From contig JAPNXP010000012.1 of assembly GCA_028753945.1 (NCBI GenBank), positions 4,672,501 to 4,736,500 on the forward strand: 64,000 nt of DNA, written 5' to 3'. A program made the position numbers and the translations under genes. Positions 53,230 through 64,000 of this stretch are shown piece after piece (the first letter of the stretch is position 1; each line of letters begins with the position of its first letter). Below the pieces are notes generated by a model, which saw only the letters and a list, made by a program, of their open reading frames with translations, was not told where the DNA came from and did no database searches. Origin of the DNA: Hexactinellida sp. DTS-2022. Its lineage: Eukaryota > Porifera > Hexactinellida.

Positions 53230-53432
53230 TTACTGGCACCAGTAATGCATTTTGATGAGTCGAGTAGATTACTTATCAATTTATCTCTTGAACTTGATTA
53301 GTTTAATTATTATCATAATTCAATAAAAACCATTGAGAAATTTATTATTATTACGTATAATATTCTACCATTACTACTGTAAGAATTTCTACTTTATTAA
53401 TCAGATTTGGATAATCTAGCTTCCTGCACAGT

Positions 53433-54541
53433 ATGAACTCAGAAGCTACTCAGCGTAAGCTCCCGTTCTACTCCGCTAGCGTGGTCGCAGCACACAATAG
53501 CTTGTCTGACGCTTGGGTTATTTACGGGGAGAAAGTGTTCGACATAACTAAGTTCCTGTCACTGCACCCCGGAGGAGAGGAGATCACGCTGGAGCACCTG
53601 GGCAAGGACGTGACGGATGTGTTGAACTCCGAGATTCTACACGCGCATTCTGATAACGCTATCCAACTGATGAAGCAGTATTGTATTGGGGAGTTGGAGC
53701 AAGAAGATAGAAAGGTGAGACATAATATTAATAATTACTTTTTTATAACAAGTTTTTTATTTAAAGTATTTATCTCATTTAGAGCTCCATAAAGAGCTTT
53801 TCACTCGATGGCTATAATGAAGACAAACTGGTTGACTGGAGCAGAGCACTCACTTTGCAAGTTGGCAAGTTAGGAGAGGACTATGACAAGTGGGTACATT
53901 CGCCAGTCAATCGCCCCCTCAGGTTGTTCGACAACCCTGTTCTTGAGTATTTAAGCCGCACCCATTGGTACATGGTGCCGATTGTCTGGATACCCATGAT
54001 TTTCTACATGACATGGCTAGCTTGCACGCAGAGACAACCGTCTCTGTTTCCAGGATCAGCTGTTAGCGACCCAATCCAGTTTCCTCTCTTCACTGTCCTC
54101 TTTTCCTTCGGGCTGTTCGCCTGGACATTTATCGAGTACTGTCTGCATCGATTTGTATTCCACATGGTCCCGAGACACCCCCTGGCCATTTCCTTCCATT
54201 TCATGATACACGGACAGCACCACAAGGTGCCATTCGATACGGAGCGTCTTGTCTTCCCGCCTTTTCCCGCTGGACTTATTATGGTCCCACTTTTCGCACT
54301 CCTCCTTATTTTCGTCCCTGTCTCCTGGGCCCGTGCTCTCTATGCCGGGGGTCTCCTTGGGTACATAATATACGACCTCACGCACTACTTCATACACCAC
54401 GCTTCTCCAAAACCCCAGTCTTATTTCGGGCGTCTTAAGTCCTACCATGCCGCACATCACTTCGCTGAGCCTTCGAAAGGGTTCGGCGTCTCCTGCAAGC
54501 TGTGGGACTATCCCTTCAAAACTATAATCCCCGGGTACTAA
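53433..54541 (+). CDS. FA2H: Fatty acid 2-hydroxylase
   Basis: Two exons, 53433-53714 and 53783-54541, with a 68-bp intron (AAAG/GTGAGA...CATTTAG), phase 0, 346 residues (human 372). The N-terminal cytochrome b5 domain has the haem His in LHPGGEE and a second in HAHSDNA. The C-terminal membrane hydroxylase has the His boxes EYCLHRFVFH, IHGQHHKVPFD, THYFIHH and YHAAHHF, all intact, and ends close to the family's C-terminus. It hydroxylates fatty acids for 2-hydroxy-sphingolipids at the ER. CTTCCTGCACAG directly before the start is a strong acceptor-like site. Confidence 0.95.
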
Positions 54542-55028
54542 CAGAGGCTAGTAGGCCTCAGTTGTAACAATATATAGTCAATATTTGTTTATTATTCGCT
54601 CTTTATATTATTAGGAATTTTGCAATTAGATGATGCGAAATTAATCTTAGGTGTGCAGTCTTGTTCATTATTCATTCGATATGTATTTATATTATCTAAA
54701 TTATTTTCTTTCACATTGTTATTTATTACCTTTTCTAAGTCTATATTTTGGCTTTTTATGTGATTACAATCGAATTACTCAGTTAATATACTACGTTTAT
54801 GAATCGTATTTCAACTTGGAAGAATATAATTTTAATACATACTACATATACAAATATTAATATTTTCTACAAAATCCACACGACAATTGAATATTGGCTA
54901 AAAACAAACTAGTATACTGAAGGTCGAATAGCTAAATAATACATATTATTTACAAATATCTAACGGGCTAAATCCAAAGCTTAGTTGAATTAATTGTTTA
55001 CAAACTTATATGTACAAATACAAACTAC
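54542..55028. other. AT-rich convergent 3' flank, no gene seen
   Basis: The space between FA2H (plus) and the channel gene (minus). One T-rich short frame has no motif. Confidence 0.5.
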
Positions 55029-58000
55029 TTACACCCTCTGTGCAATTTGGGTGAGTTTCTCGAGAATCTCTTTGTTCTGGTTCTCGAGAGCTTCTAGCTT
55101 CGTCTTCAGCTCCTGCACCTCTGTGGACGGAGCCATCTTCTTCTTGATCTCGTCTACATCAGTCTGCTGAGTCCTCAGTCTCTTCTCGATAGAGTTCTGG
55201 AGTATCTCCTGAGTGCGACTGTTCACTTTCTGCTGCTGCTGGAGCTTGTTGATCACCACGTGGAGACTCTCTGTCGGCTCCTGAGTTGTGAAGTCGTCGT
55301 CATCCAAACGCGAGATTCCTGTACAGGGATTAGTTAATAATAATAATATACGTATTATGCTATTAGTAATGAGTTAATTATTATACTATAGGAATGTGGA
55401 CTAACCTGCATTGAAGTAGTCCACCCATTCCTCATCTTCCATTATGTAATGCTCATCGTAGAACCTTTTCCTGAAATCAAAGAAGAGCGCTAACAGAGAA
55501 GTCGTCTGTGTCTGTATGATGAACTCGAGGCGGAACTTGGCCACAGTTTTCTTTGCGTTGGCTTTCACTTCAGCATATGTATCCGAGAGCTGAGCAATGA
55601 ACACATTCAGATACACAACAATGATTAGGAACAAGAACACAATGTACACGGCCGCAGCTACGATATTAAAGCTGTTGAATACATAATTGAACTCTAATGC
55701 GTTTCCTTCCAGCAACACACGGATTGGGTAGATTAGCACGTTGTAATACTTGTCGAGTCCCTCAGCCTGGAGATCTGAAAGGTTGAACAAGGTGACGTAA
55801 TAGTCGGGTGATGTGCTGCCATTTGCGCCGGTGGTCTCTCCCACTATTATCGGTACACGGAAAGAGAGGTAGAGTGTGGTGGAGAAAAAGAAGAAAGTGA
55901 GGAACAGTAGCAACAGAAACTTGGGAACATCTTTCAACAGAATTAGAATTATGATTCGCATGTAGGTCCCGAAGAGCTTGAAGACACTGAGTAGTTTTGT
56001 TAGTCGAAACGCGTTTATTGCAAATGCGAAGGTAGCGAATATCCATTGGAACTCAAGGTATGGACTTGTTGAGCGGGCTAAAATAATTATGCGAAATACG
56101 ATCAGAATGAAGAGCAGTGTTATGCCAATTAAGTCCAGCCAGTTGTACCAATCTTGGAAGTAATCAAGTAATACCCGAACGATGAGGTTTCTCTGTAGAC
56201 GCTCCCTGAATTTGTCAAACTTGCTTTCTTTCTTTTCTGATTCAGGCGGTTCCTCTGCGTCCTGCTCTTCCTTTTTCTCTTTCTCTTCGTTCTTTTTCTT
56301 TCTCTGTTCCTTTAATTTCTTTTCATAGTCAGAATCGTCATCCGTATCATCTGAATCGTAATAATCGTCGTCGTCGTCGTCGTCTGAGTAGTCTCCCCAT
56401 CCGTATTCCCCCCAGTCATCATCATCATCATCGTCATCAGTACTTTCGTCGCTGTCATCATCGTCATCACTTTTAGCTCTTTTCTCGCTACCCAACCCAA
56501 GAGAGCCATCGTCGGAACCATCGTCATCAGCAGCCTTAGTAACAACTTTATCATCAGATTTGTCGCTTTTGTCGGATTTATCAGATTTGTCGCTTTTGTC
56601 AGATATGTCTGATTTGTCGCTTTTGTCACAAACGCTGTCACTATCCGATTTGTCTGCGTCATCGGTCTTAGCAGGCACATCAACATCCCCGGTGTCCCCA
56701 TCACTGCCTCCTCCTGACTTGTCTGACTTTGTAGACTTCTCCGTAGCATCAGACTTCTGGGAAGTCTTTGAGTGTATGCTTGAGCCGCCGGGAGATTTCC
56801 TCCCTCCATCATCATCACCACCGTCGTCAGCAGGTTTAGGTTTCACTTCTCCATTGGCATCAGCTCCTGATTCCTTCTTTTCTCGAATGGTCTTCCCAGC
56901 TGTTTTCGTATGTGGCTCCCGTCTCAAGTTCCGCTCCTGCTCCTCCTGGAGGCGCGACTTCCTCTCTTGCAGTTTGTCTCCTATCTCTTTGCGCGCATAG
57001 AATATCACCTGGATTATCTCTGCCGACTCCGTCACGATGTTACTCATCCAGAACAGAACCACATAAATCTCGCAGAAGAACCTCAGTATGTCCCAGCCTG
57101 TGAAGGGACGTACACTATTATTGTAGAGAGTGGTCGCTGTCGGGTGTTCTTGTGCGGCCTGTGCCAACGCGTACAGCATTGCAGCCAGAAAGCTGATGAA
57201 AATGAATGTCTTGAACCACAGGAGAACATTCCCATATCGCTTGAACTTTTGATTGACGAGAAGACGAGTCACTCCGTGATATGCGATCTCCTCATTGTCA
57301 CACGAGGCGAATCTCTGCAGTAAGTAAGGCTTTCTCCTTCCTTCCTCTTCGTACTCCCACTCATCTTCTGGGGTCACGTTGTTACGATCGATTTCCAGGG
57401 TTGTGAAGTCAACTTTCACTGTAGAAGAAGAAATATCAAATGCTATTAAATTTATAACAATTGCATAACAATAAGTAGGTATGTTTGAGTTCGTTTTTGT
57501 GTCATTAAATTAGTGTTGTGGCGTTGTTATATCGCAGACTACTATGTAATGTTGTATGTAGTGGACTATTCTAAATGCAAGTTCTAACTTCTAAGGTACC
57601 GTATATACTCAAATAGTAGCCCCTATTCGAATAATCGCCTACCTCCAATAATAGCCCCCCCCCCCCCCCCCCAAATTAGCAAACAAAATTAACTACCGGT
57701 ACCCTGAGTAAATTTCTTTATCTAATATTAGTCGCAATACGATTATCAACCGACTATACTAATTAAATTGTATCAACATGTGATATTCTCGAAAAGTCAC
57801 AAAAATTATTGTTCAGAAAATGGCCTAAAAAACAATAATCGCCTAGGCTACTATTCGAATAAATACGGTATGTATCGACTTCTTCAAGGTAGCAGGCAGT
57901 AACTAACTACAATAAACTCGTTTATACGAAAATAGACGAGGCGAAATTTATTCTACAGTTATATACTAGAGTAGACTCTCGTAATACAAAACCAAGGGAC

Positions 58001-59403
58001 CATCTAAAATGTTCCCCTTGCCCGAAATTCATATAATCCGGAGTCACTTGCATGCATTTCTATAGGCAAGGGGAATTAAACCTTATAATCCTTAACTCAC
58101 CTCTGTTTTTGTCCAACTCTGGCTCAATCAGACAGTCCAGCATAGTGAGCAGACTTTTGTAGAGCTCCTTGGTCAGTACCTTGTGCCAGCCTAAGTTCTT
58201 GAAGTTATCCACGCCCGCATGAGCTCTCACTATCACGGAGAGAGCATCGTCCTGCTTCTTGTTCCTTGCGATGGTGAATGCGTCGGCTCTGTTCTTGTCC
58301 TTTGCATCAAGCGAGGCTCCACTCAGCAGTAGCTCCCTCACAGCTGGCGCATTTCCGCCTTTGCAAGCCATCATCAGTGGTGTCTGATAGAACCGATTCC
58401 GTGCGTCCGCGTTAGCTCCGTTGTTGACCAGGATGGGAATCAGCGTCTCTCTTCCCTCGATCGCGGCGATGAAGAGCGGCGTCATCCCCCTGCGGTCCTC
58501 TGCGTTCACGTCTGCTCCCGCTCTGATCAGGTTGTAGATCAGCTCTTCGGGAGCGTTCTGGATGGCCACGAAGAGGGCAGTGCGTTTCGCCTTGTTCACC
58601 TCGTCCACTTTAGCGTTTTTCTGTATGAGGAGACTGACGCAGGTGCTGTAGCCATTGCGACTCGCCAGGTGCAGCGCAGTGTTGCCTTCGCTGTCTTTCT
58701 GGTCGATATCGACGGAGTCCGTGTGTTTCTCCAGCAACAGTTTGAGAACCTCCCGACTGCCGAAGAATGCGCAGAAGTGGAGATAGCTTGCTTCGGGATC
58801 ATTGTAGGCGTGTTTGGTTTCTTTCTTTGGCGGTTCACCCTCGTACTCGTCGTATATCTCTTTGAAATTGACATCTCTCTTCATCAGCATCTTCGCAATC
58901 AACACAGAGTTCTTAGTGCACGCTCTCTGCATGGCCGTGTTCACATACATCTCGCCGTCATCCACACCTTCCTTTATGGCTCGTAGCAGCACCAGACAGA
59001 AAATGTCCAATCGATCGATGTTTGCTGCAAAAGTAAGCGGCGTGATGATGTCACCCTTCTCATCCCACTCGTACACGTCAATGGGAGCTCCTGCCTCGAT
59101 TAACTTCTTCACCGTTTCAGCTTTTCCCTCTGTCATTGCTTCCTCCAAATCCTCTTGTTTGCTTTGGTCAATTGTTATCTCTTCAAAATCCTTTTTGAGG
59201 ATATTTTTGATTAGCTGTAGAATTGTCTCATTTTTCTCTTTTGCGTCCTTTGTTTCTTTATCTTCGTCCTTTTTTTCTCCATCTTTCGCCTCTCCATCTT
59301 TCTCATCGACATCTTTACTCGCTCCCTCATCCATGTCCAATGGTTTTATCTCAGGAAGTTCGATTTCCTCCCCGATCAGTTTTTCTTTTTCCTCTGTTGC
59401 CAT
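55029..59403 (-). CDS. Ankyrin-repeat TRP-type cation channel with Asp-rich loop
   Basis: Three exons, 59403-58101, 57418-55406 and 55318-55029, phase 1 at both joins, about 1201 residues. An acidic/Lys N-terminus leads to 7-8 ankyrin repeats (about 85-400; GNTALHLASRNGYSTCVSLL, GMTPLFIAAIEGRETLIPIL). Then come six membrane segments, with a cytosolic insert of about 250 residues between the second and third, rich in Asp, Ser and Lys (runs of KSD and of D). The sixth segment ends YLNVFIAQLSDTYAEV, the TRP-type gate region; the tail holds a coiled coil (about 1120-1200). It is probably a membrane cation channel; the subfamily (TRPV-, TRPA- or PKD-like) is unclear. I chose the ATG at 59403, since the frame above it opens with TTG. 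Confidence 0.85.
57599..57868. mobile_element. MITE with CCGTATWTACTC termini in channel intron 1
   Basis: 270 bp between TA dinucleotides. The left end is CCGTATATACTCAAATAGTA; the right end is TACTATTCGAATAAATACGG. A run of about 17 C lies at 57654-57672. The TA flank suggests a Tc1-mariner origin. A separate CAGT-like MITE fragment (AGTAGACTCTCGTAATAC) is near 57966-58045 in the same intron. Confidence 0.8.
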
Positions 59404-60052
59404 GCTTTCAACAGAGTCGATTATGAACAATTACAACTTGTAGTATTGTTGCAGCAAATTTGAGTTTTTATATGCAATTATTGTACTACAGTCCTACCTG
59501 CTGTAACACTATACGGTCTCCTTTGGACTCTGATTTAATTAACTTAGTTAGGTTCGCATTACAATTCAGTGTATTATTTAATGATTAATGTATAGTTGTT
59601 ATTTTCTACACCAGTATCAGTTTCCTACTTACTCCAATATTGAACAATTTATGCCCATAATACCACTTCTATAATTAAATTATGGCAGACTAATCGACAA
59701 TAAGTTGTTAATAGTTTAATTGTTGGATACATTCCTATCTACATTTTAGTCAGATTCGCATCGTTAGAAACCTGTTCTGCTGTCACAGAATCCCAATGTT
59801 CAGTTCTTTATTGATAGGAAGTTTACAAATTCCTTTTGATTATATTATAAAAACACTAATGTAATGTAACAGTTTATTCTTGTTCGCTTAATTTAATAAT
59901 TATCTATTCTAAAATACAAATTAATAAAGATCGGAATTTGGCCTAAACGTTTGCCTCAGGCCAGGTTGGTAATTAGCTGACTGCTATAACAGATTTGATT
60001 AGCATTAGTTCTCAAAATGCACCGTCGTATAACCTCTAAGATTACTGATATA
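59404..60052. other. AT-rich spacer, promoter side of the channel gene
   Basis: No gene or named repeat is seen; short ORFs only. Confidence 0.5.
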
Positions 60053-60239
60053 CAGTGGAGCCTCCCATAACGGACACTCCAAATAGCGGACAACCTCTAA
60101 ATAACGGACAACCCTCGTGGCACGGATTTATTTATTTAGCATATGTCTAATAGAAAAGCAACCTCTAAATAGCGGACAACCTCTAAATAACGGACAACGG
60201 TTCCGGTCCCAAGGTGTCCGTTGTTCAGAGGCTCTACTG
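60053..60239. mobile_element. CAGT/TA MITE with internal AACGGACA repeats
   Basis: 187 bp between TA dinucleotides, starting CAGTGGAGCCTC and ending GAGGCTCTACTG. Inside, AACCTCTAAATA(A/G)CGGACA occurs several times. Confidence 0.8.
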
Positions 60240-60410
60240 TATTATATTATAGTTGTTATAAATTATACTCTATGTTAGTGGGCTAGTGGCTGATTGGGAG
60301 AAGCTAGTGTAAAACTATAAATATATTATTGAAGCAAAACAGGCAACTCTTGAGAATTTAATAACAAAGTTTATTGTATTTTTAGTTACATTTTCTGCCC
60401 ATTTGAACTA

Positions 60411-60603
60411 CAGTAAACCTCGTTAGTATGAACACGGTTTGTAATGAAATATGAATATGAAATTCCGGTTAATACGAGCACTATCTCAGTCCCCTTCAAA
60501 GCTTTTAAAATGAAAATGATACCAATTTATACGAATTCAGGATAAGACTAACACATTTTGACGGTCCCCTAGTGTTCGTGCTCGTACTAACGAGGTTCTG
60601 TTG
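60411..60603. mobile_element. CAGT/TA MITE related to the BAIAP3-intron copy
   Basis: 193 bp between TA dinucleotides, starting CAGTAAACCTCGTTAGTA and ending ACTAACGAGGTTCTGTTG. In reverse it shares the ATTAACCGGAAT-type core with 25248-25430. Confidence 0.75.
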
Positions 60604-60670
60604 TATCCTCTTATAATTTACAGAGAATTATTATTGCATTGGATATCTAGTATTTAAAGCTGTATTTTAA

Positions 60671-61771
60671 ATGGGCAATTATTTCAATTCTAATGCAAAC
60701 ACCATAAGAACTGAACAAGCTGACACTCCTCAGCAGCAGCCGGCTACTAAACTGCCTACAAATAATGTCGTTAGTTCCAAGCCCAGTGCTCCGACTTTCA
60801 GTCTGAGAGAGCCTCTGCTCTTCTCTCTGCTAGCTAGCTACGATAGAATCCTGCTAGCGGGCTGTGGAGGGGGATACGACTTCATGAGCGGACTGCCGCT
60901 TTATTTTTCTCTTAAGAACTTAGGGAAAAGTCCATTCCTCGCGAACCTATCTTTTACGTCATTGAATGAGGCCAAACAATTGAACCCCAATGACGTCGTT
61001 TTAAAATGTGGGTTTCGTGTTCACTCTGGCACTAAGGTCAATAGCGCAAGGTACTTTCCTGAGCTCTACACTTGTCAGTGGTTCCATGAGAGAGGGGAGG
61101 AGGTTGAGGTGTTCGCATTTGACCACTGCCTTGCGACCCAAGATTTGGTAGACTGCTACCAATGGATTTGCGAGGAGAGAGGAATCCAGGCAATTGTCCT
61201 GGTGGACGGCGGGACTGACAGTCTCACGTATGGAGATGAATGCAATATGGGCACTCCCATGGAGGACCATACTAGCATGGCTGCGGTGGATAAGGTAGAA
61301 GGAGTAGGACTCAAGCTGCTCTGCTGCATTGGGTTCGGTGTCGATTCTTTCCATGGGATTAGTCACGGACTGTTCCTAGAGAATGTGGCGAGAGCAGAGA
61401 AACAGGGGCATTTCTATGGTTCGTTTTCTGTGTCGAGACTTACCCCTGAAGCTGGTCTGTACATGGAATGCTATAAATATGTCTCTTCAAAAATGCAATC
61501 ATCCATTGTCTGCTCTTCCATTATTAATGGGATACAGGGAGAATTCGGGAATTTTCATACCACTGAGAGAACCAAGAACTCTACTCTATTTATTAACCAC
61601 CTTATGTGTATTATGTGGACCTTTGATCTACCTGGGATTTGCAAGGACATTCCATACCTGGATAAGATTAAGAAGTCCTCAGGGTATCTAGAAACTGATG
61701 CTATCATTCAATCACATAGATCGAAGATAGGGGATCGCCGTATCCGGGAACATCTACCCTTACCTATGTGA
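60671..61771 (+). CDS. DUF1152 family protein, possibly N-myristoylated
   Basis: 366 residues, one exon. After a Gln/Thr-rich lead of about 50 residues, the DUF1152 signature GCGGGYDFMSGLPLYFSL appears, then VLVDGGTDSLTYGDE, the GFGVDSFHGISHG segment and SSIINGIQGEFGNFH. The family's biochemistry is not known to me; it is common in bacteria and scattered in eukaryotes. The start MGNYFNSN offers a Gly2 for possible myristoylation, so it may sit on membranes; that is inference. Domain length looks complete. A bacterial origin by old transfer is possible, but GC content and codons do not stand out from the neighbours by eye. Confidence 0.8.
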   Translation: MGNYFNSNANTIRTEQADTPQQQPATKLPTNNVVSSKPSAPTFSLREPLLFSLLASYDRILLAGCGGGYDFMSGLPLYFSLKNLGKSPFLANLSFTSLNEAKQLNPNDVVLKCGFRVHSGTKVNSARYFPELYTCQWFHERGEEVEVFAFDHCLATQDLVDCYQWICEERGIQAIVLVDGGTDSLTYGDECNMGTPMEDHTSMAAVDKVEGVGLKLLCCIGFGVDSFHGISHGLFLENVARAEKQGHFYGSFSVSRLTPEAGLYMECYKYVSSKMQSSIVCSSIINGIQGEFGNFHTTERTKNSTLFINHLMCIMWTFDLPGICKDIPYLDKIKKSSGYLETDAIIQSHRSKIGDRRIREHLPLPM

Positions 61772-62130
61772 TGTTGAGTGTTTTATATGTAAATATTCCG
61801 AATAATTTATATAACGTTTCAAACTTGTAGTTAATCATTGGTTAACGGTATTTCTCAATTAATTAAATAGACAGTAGTGATGCTTCTATTTAATGATCAA
61901 TTTGTTGTCGAATAATTTAGATATAAGTGTCATAATTATGAAGTCTATGAATCACCTTTCACAAAGGAATACATAAAGCGGATATGCTGATTCCTAGCAT
62001 TTTACACAAGGCAATGGCACTCACTCAATTTTTCTGGACCAGGGATTCATTACTATATTCAACTAAATATATCAGGGTTTCATAGATATATTTTTTCTGG
62101 CGGGGGAAAGTTTGTGGATCCACGTTATAA
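61772..62130. other. 3' flank of DUF1152 gene, no gene seen
   Basis: AT-rich, short ORFs only. Confidence 0.5.
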
Positions 62131-62255
62131 AAAATCCAAAATTGCAGCCTGTGCCGACAGCATGTTCCATTGGAGGCACTATCAATAAACCAACCAACAA
62201 AATATAGTGCCACCAAAGGAACATGCGTCGGCACAGGCTGCAATTTTGGATTTTT
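62131..62255. repeat. Long hairpin, 52-bp arms
   Basis: The left arm 62131-62182 (AAAATCCAAAATTGCAGCCT...) and right arm 62204-62255 (...CTGCAATTTTGGATTTTT) pair with one indel and two mismatches, leaving a loop of about 21 bases. It fits either a small MITE with long terminal repeats or a precursor-like hairpin RNA. No target duplication was found. Confidence 0.7.
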
Positions 62256-62767
62256 ATGATTATTCTTTTTTACTATGTGTCAGAATTGAGTATTTATTAC
62301 TAATGAATTGCTCAGTGAATGAATTGCTCAGTAAAGTAAGTTACGATGTAGTAGATGATACCGCAAGACTTGATATATCTTGATATTGATATAGATATAG
62401 TATACTTGATATAGTATCATGATGATGATACTGCAAGACTTGATATATTATCTTCTCGTGGGTTTTTGGGGGGTCGATTTGAAAAAGCAATCTATGATAT
62501 AAGGATATAAGGATCCCGCCGACTATCCAAGGTTTCTAGATCTCAAGAGCTAGAGAAGCGTAGAAAATATCAACAACGGTGTTGAAGTTGAAAAGTCATC
62601 TTTCACACCTTTAGTATTCTCTGCTTGTGGCGGAATGGGACATACAGCAAACATTTTCAACAATTGTCTAGACAGCCGGACAGTTTGTTGGCTGCGCACA
62701 AACCTCCCTTTTGCACTACTCCGCTCTGCAATTTTATGCATACAGGGCAAACATATTAGAAGGACAA
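62256..62767. other. Spacer with short ATGATACTGCAAGACTTG duplication
   Basis: The words GATGATACYGCAAGACTTGATATAT occur twice (about 62355 and 62423), separated by a GATATA-rich stretch. No gene is supported. Confidence 0.5.
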
Positions 62768-64000
62768 AGAATCCGATGCAAGACCAAGAAATTCAATTTC
62801 AAGAACAAGAAATCCAATTCAAGACCAAGAAATCCAATTTCACGAACAAGAAATCCAATTTCAAGAACAAGAAATCCAATTCAAGACCAAGAAATCCAAT
62901 TTCATGAACAAGAAATCCAATTTCACGAACAAGAAATCCAATTTCACGAATAAGAAATCCAATTTCACGAACAAGAAATCCAATTTCATGAACAAGAAAT
63001 CCAATTTCTCGAACAAGAAATGCAATTTCGAAAACAAGAAATCCAATTTCTCGAACAAGAAAACCAATTTCTCGAACAAGAAATCCAATTTTCGAACAAG
63101 AAATCCAATTTCACGAATAAGAAATCGAATTTCTCGAACAAGAAATCCAATTTCACGAATAAGAAATCCAATTTTCGAACAAGAAATACAATTTCTCGAA
63201 TAAGAAATCCAATTTCTCGAACAAGAAATGCAATTTCACGAATAAGAAATCCAATTTCACGAACAAGAAATCCAATTTCTCGAACAAGAAATGCAATTTC
63301 TCGAACAAGAAATCCAATTTCACGAATAAGAAATCCAATTTCTCGAACAAGAAATCCAATTTCACGAACAAGAAATGCAATTTCTCGAACAAGAAATCCA
63401 ATTTCACGAACAAGAAATCCAATTTCACGAATAAGAAATCCAATTTCTCGAACAAGAAATCCAATTTCACGAACAAGAAATCCAATTTCACGAATAAGAA
63501 ATCCAATTCCACGAACAAGAAATCCAATTTCTCGAACAAGAAATCCAATTTCACGAACAAGAAATCCAATTTCACGAACAAGAAATCCAATTTCACGAAC
63601 AAGAAATCCAATTTCACGAATAAGAAATGCAATTTCACGAACAAGAAATCCAATTTCACGAATAAGAAATCCAATTCCACGAACAAGAAATCCAATTTCT
63701 CGAACAAGAAATCCAATTTCACGAACAAGAAATCCAATTTCACGAATAAGAAATCCAATTTCACGAACAAGAAATCCAATTTCTCGAACAAGAAATCCAA
63801 TTTCACGAACAAGAAATCCAATTTCACGAACAAGAAATCCAATTTCACGAACAAGAAATCCAATTTCACGAACAAGAAATCCAATTTCACGAATAAGAAA
63901 TCCAATTTCACGAACAAGAAATGCAATTTCACGAACAAGAAATGCAATTTCTCGAACAAGAAATCCAATTTCTCGAACAAGAAATCCAATTTCGTGAACA
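62768..64000. repeat. 21-bp minisatellite, continues past the window
   Basis: About 58 units of AA(C/T)AAGAAATCCAATTTC(A/T)CG and close variants (CCAAT/GCAAT). Occasional 20- or 15-base units shift the phase. Two forward frames and one reverse frame stay open for long stretches, giving heptads such as NKKSNFT, TRNPISR and VKLDFLF. There is no non-repeat coding context at the left end, so I call it satellite DNA, not a gene. Confidence 0.92.

Noticed and set aside
53855-54541. A stand-alone fatty-acid hydroxylase starting at 53855
   Set aside because: It opens on a TTG; the 68-bp intron joins it in frame to the cytochrome b5 exon, as in FA2H.
62711-64000. Open frames over the 21-bp repeat, one with a coiled-coil-like heptad (EQEIQFH)
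   Set aside because: Frame changes at odd-length units, TAA in the AATAAG variants of the heptad frame, and no unique flanking exon; satellite DNA explains it.

Overview
The window is nuclear DNA of an animal. Genes are GC-rich, carry few introns and sit in AT-rich, transposon-rich spacer. The gene set is metazoan: a synaptonemal-complex SYCP1, a TRAF-like protein, BAIAP3/Munc13, CEP120, NAGPA, UNC50, FA2H, PAXBP1, YIPF5, an ankyrin TRP-type channel, RPS6 and mitochondrial MRPS35. Several genes that are exon-rich in vertebrates (CEP120, SYCP1, NAGPA) are single uninterrupted frames here, while PAXBP1 keeps eight exons. I cannot name the species; an invertebrate, possibly a non-bilaterian, fits best.

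Layout. 1-9.3 kb: three minus-strand genes, ANKZF1/Vms1 (cut by the window edge and holding a 247-bp tandem duplication), BAIAP3 and CEP120. 10.0-11.3 kb: a decayed TRIM/NHL-type gene. 12.5-21.0 kb: a 399-bp hAT-type MITE, then an 8.05-kb Mutator-like transposon with 684-bp inverted repeats, an exact 9-bp target duplication and a 1248-residue protein that joins a DDE transposase to an OTU cysteine protease. 21-29.5 kb: no convincing gene; a tandem duplication of about 1.8 kb, MITEs and hairpin-rich repeats. 29.5-36.7 kb: TRAF-like gene, UNC50, SYCP1 and a small gene joining a mariner-type DNA-binding domain to a PHD-like finger. 36.9-37.7 kb: nested MITEs. 37.9-42 kb: a tight plus-strand row of YIPF5, a small membrane protein, RRP8, RPS6, MRPS35 and the first exons of PAXBP1. 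41.8-53.2 kb: PAXBP1, whose introns hold two complete opposite-strand genes (NAGPA and a cytochrome b561), a minisatellite made of p53-type half-sites, MITEs and a second copy of the hairpin-rich repeat. 53.4-61.8 kb: FA2H, the TRP-type channel and a DUF1152 protein. 62.8 kb to the end: a 21-bp minisatellite running off the edge.

Most genes are housekeeping and unrelated in pathway. RRP8, RPS6 and MRPS35 all serve ribosomes and are adjacent. The most unusual items are the OTU-bearing Mutator-like element, the repeat family whose head is a chain of short hairpins with apparent compensatory base changes, the array of 28 p53-like half-sites, and the mariner-HTH/PHD fusion. Exon joins were worked out by eye from splice signals, reading phase and recalled homology; no search was run.
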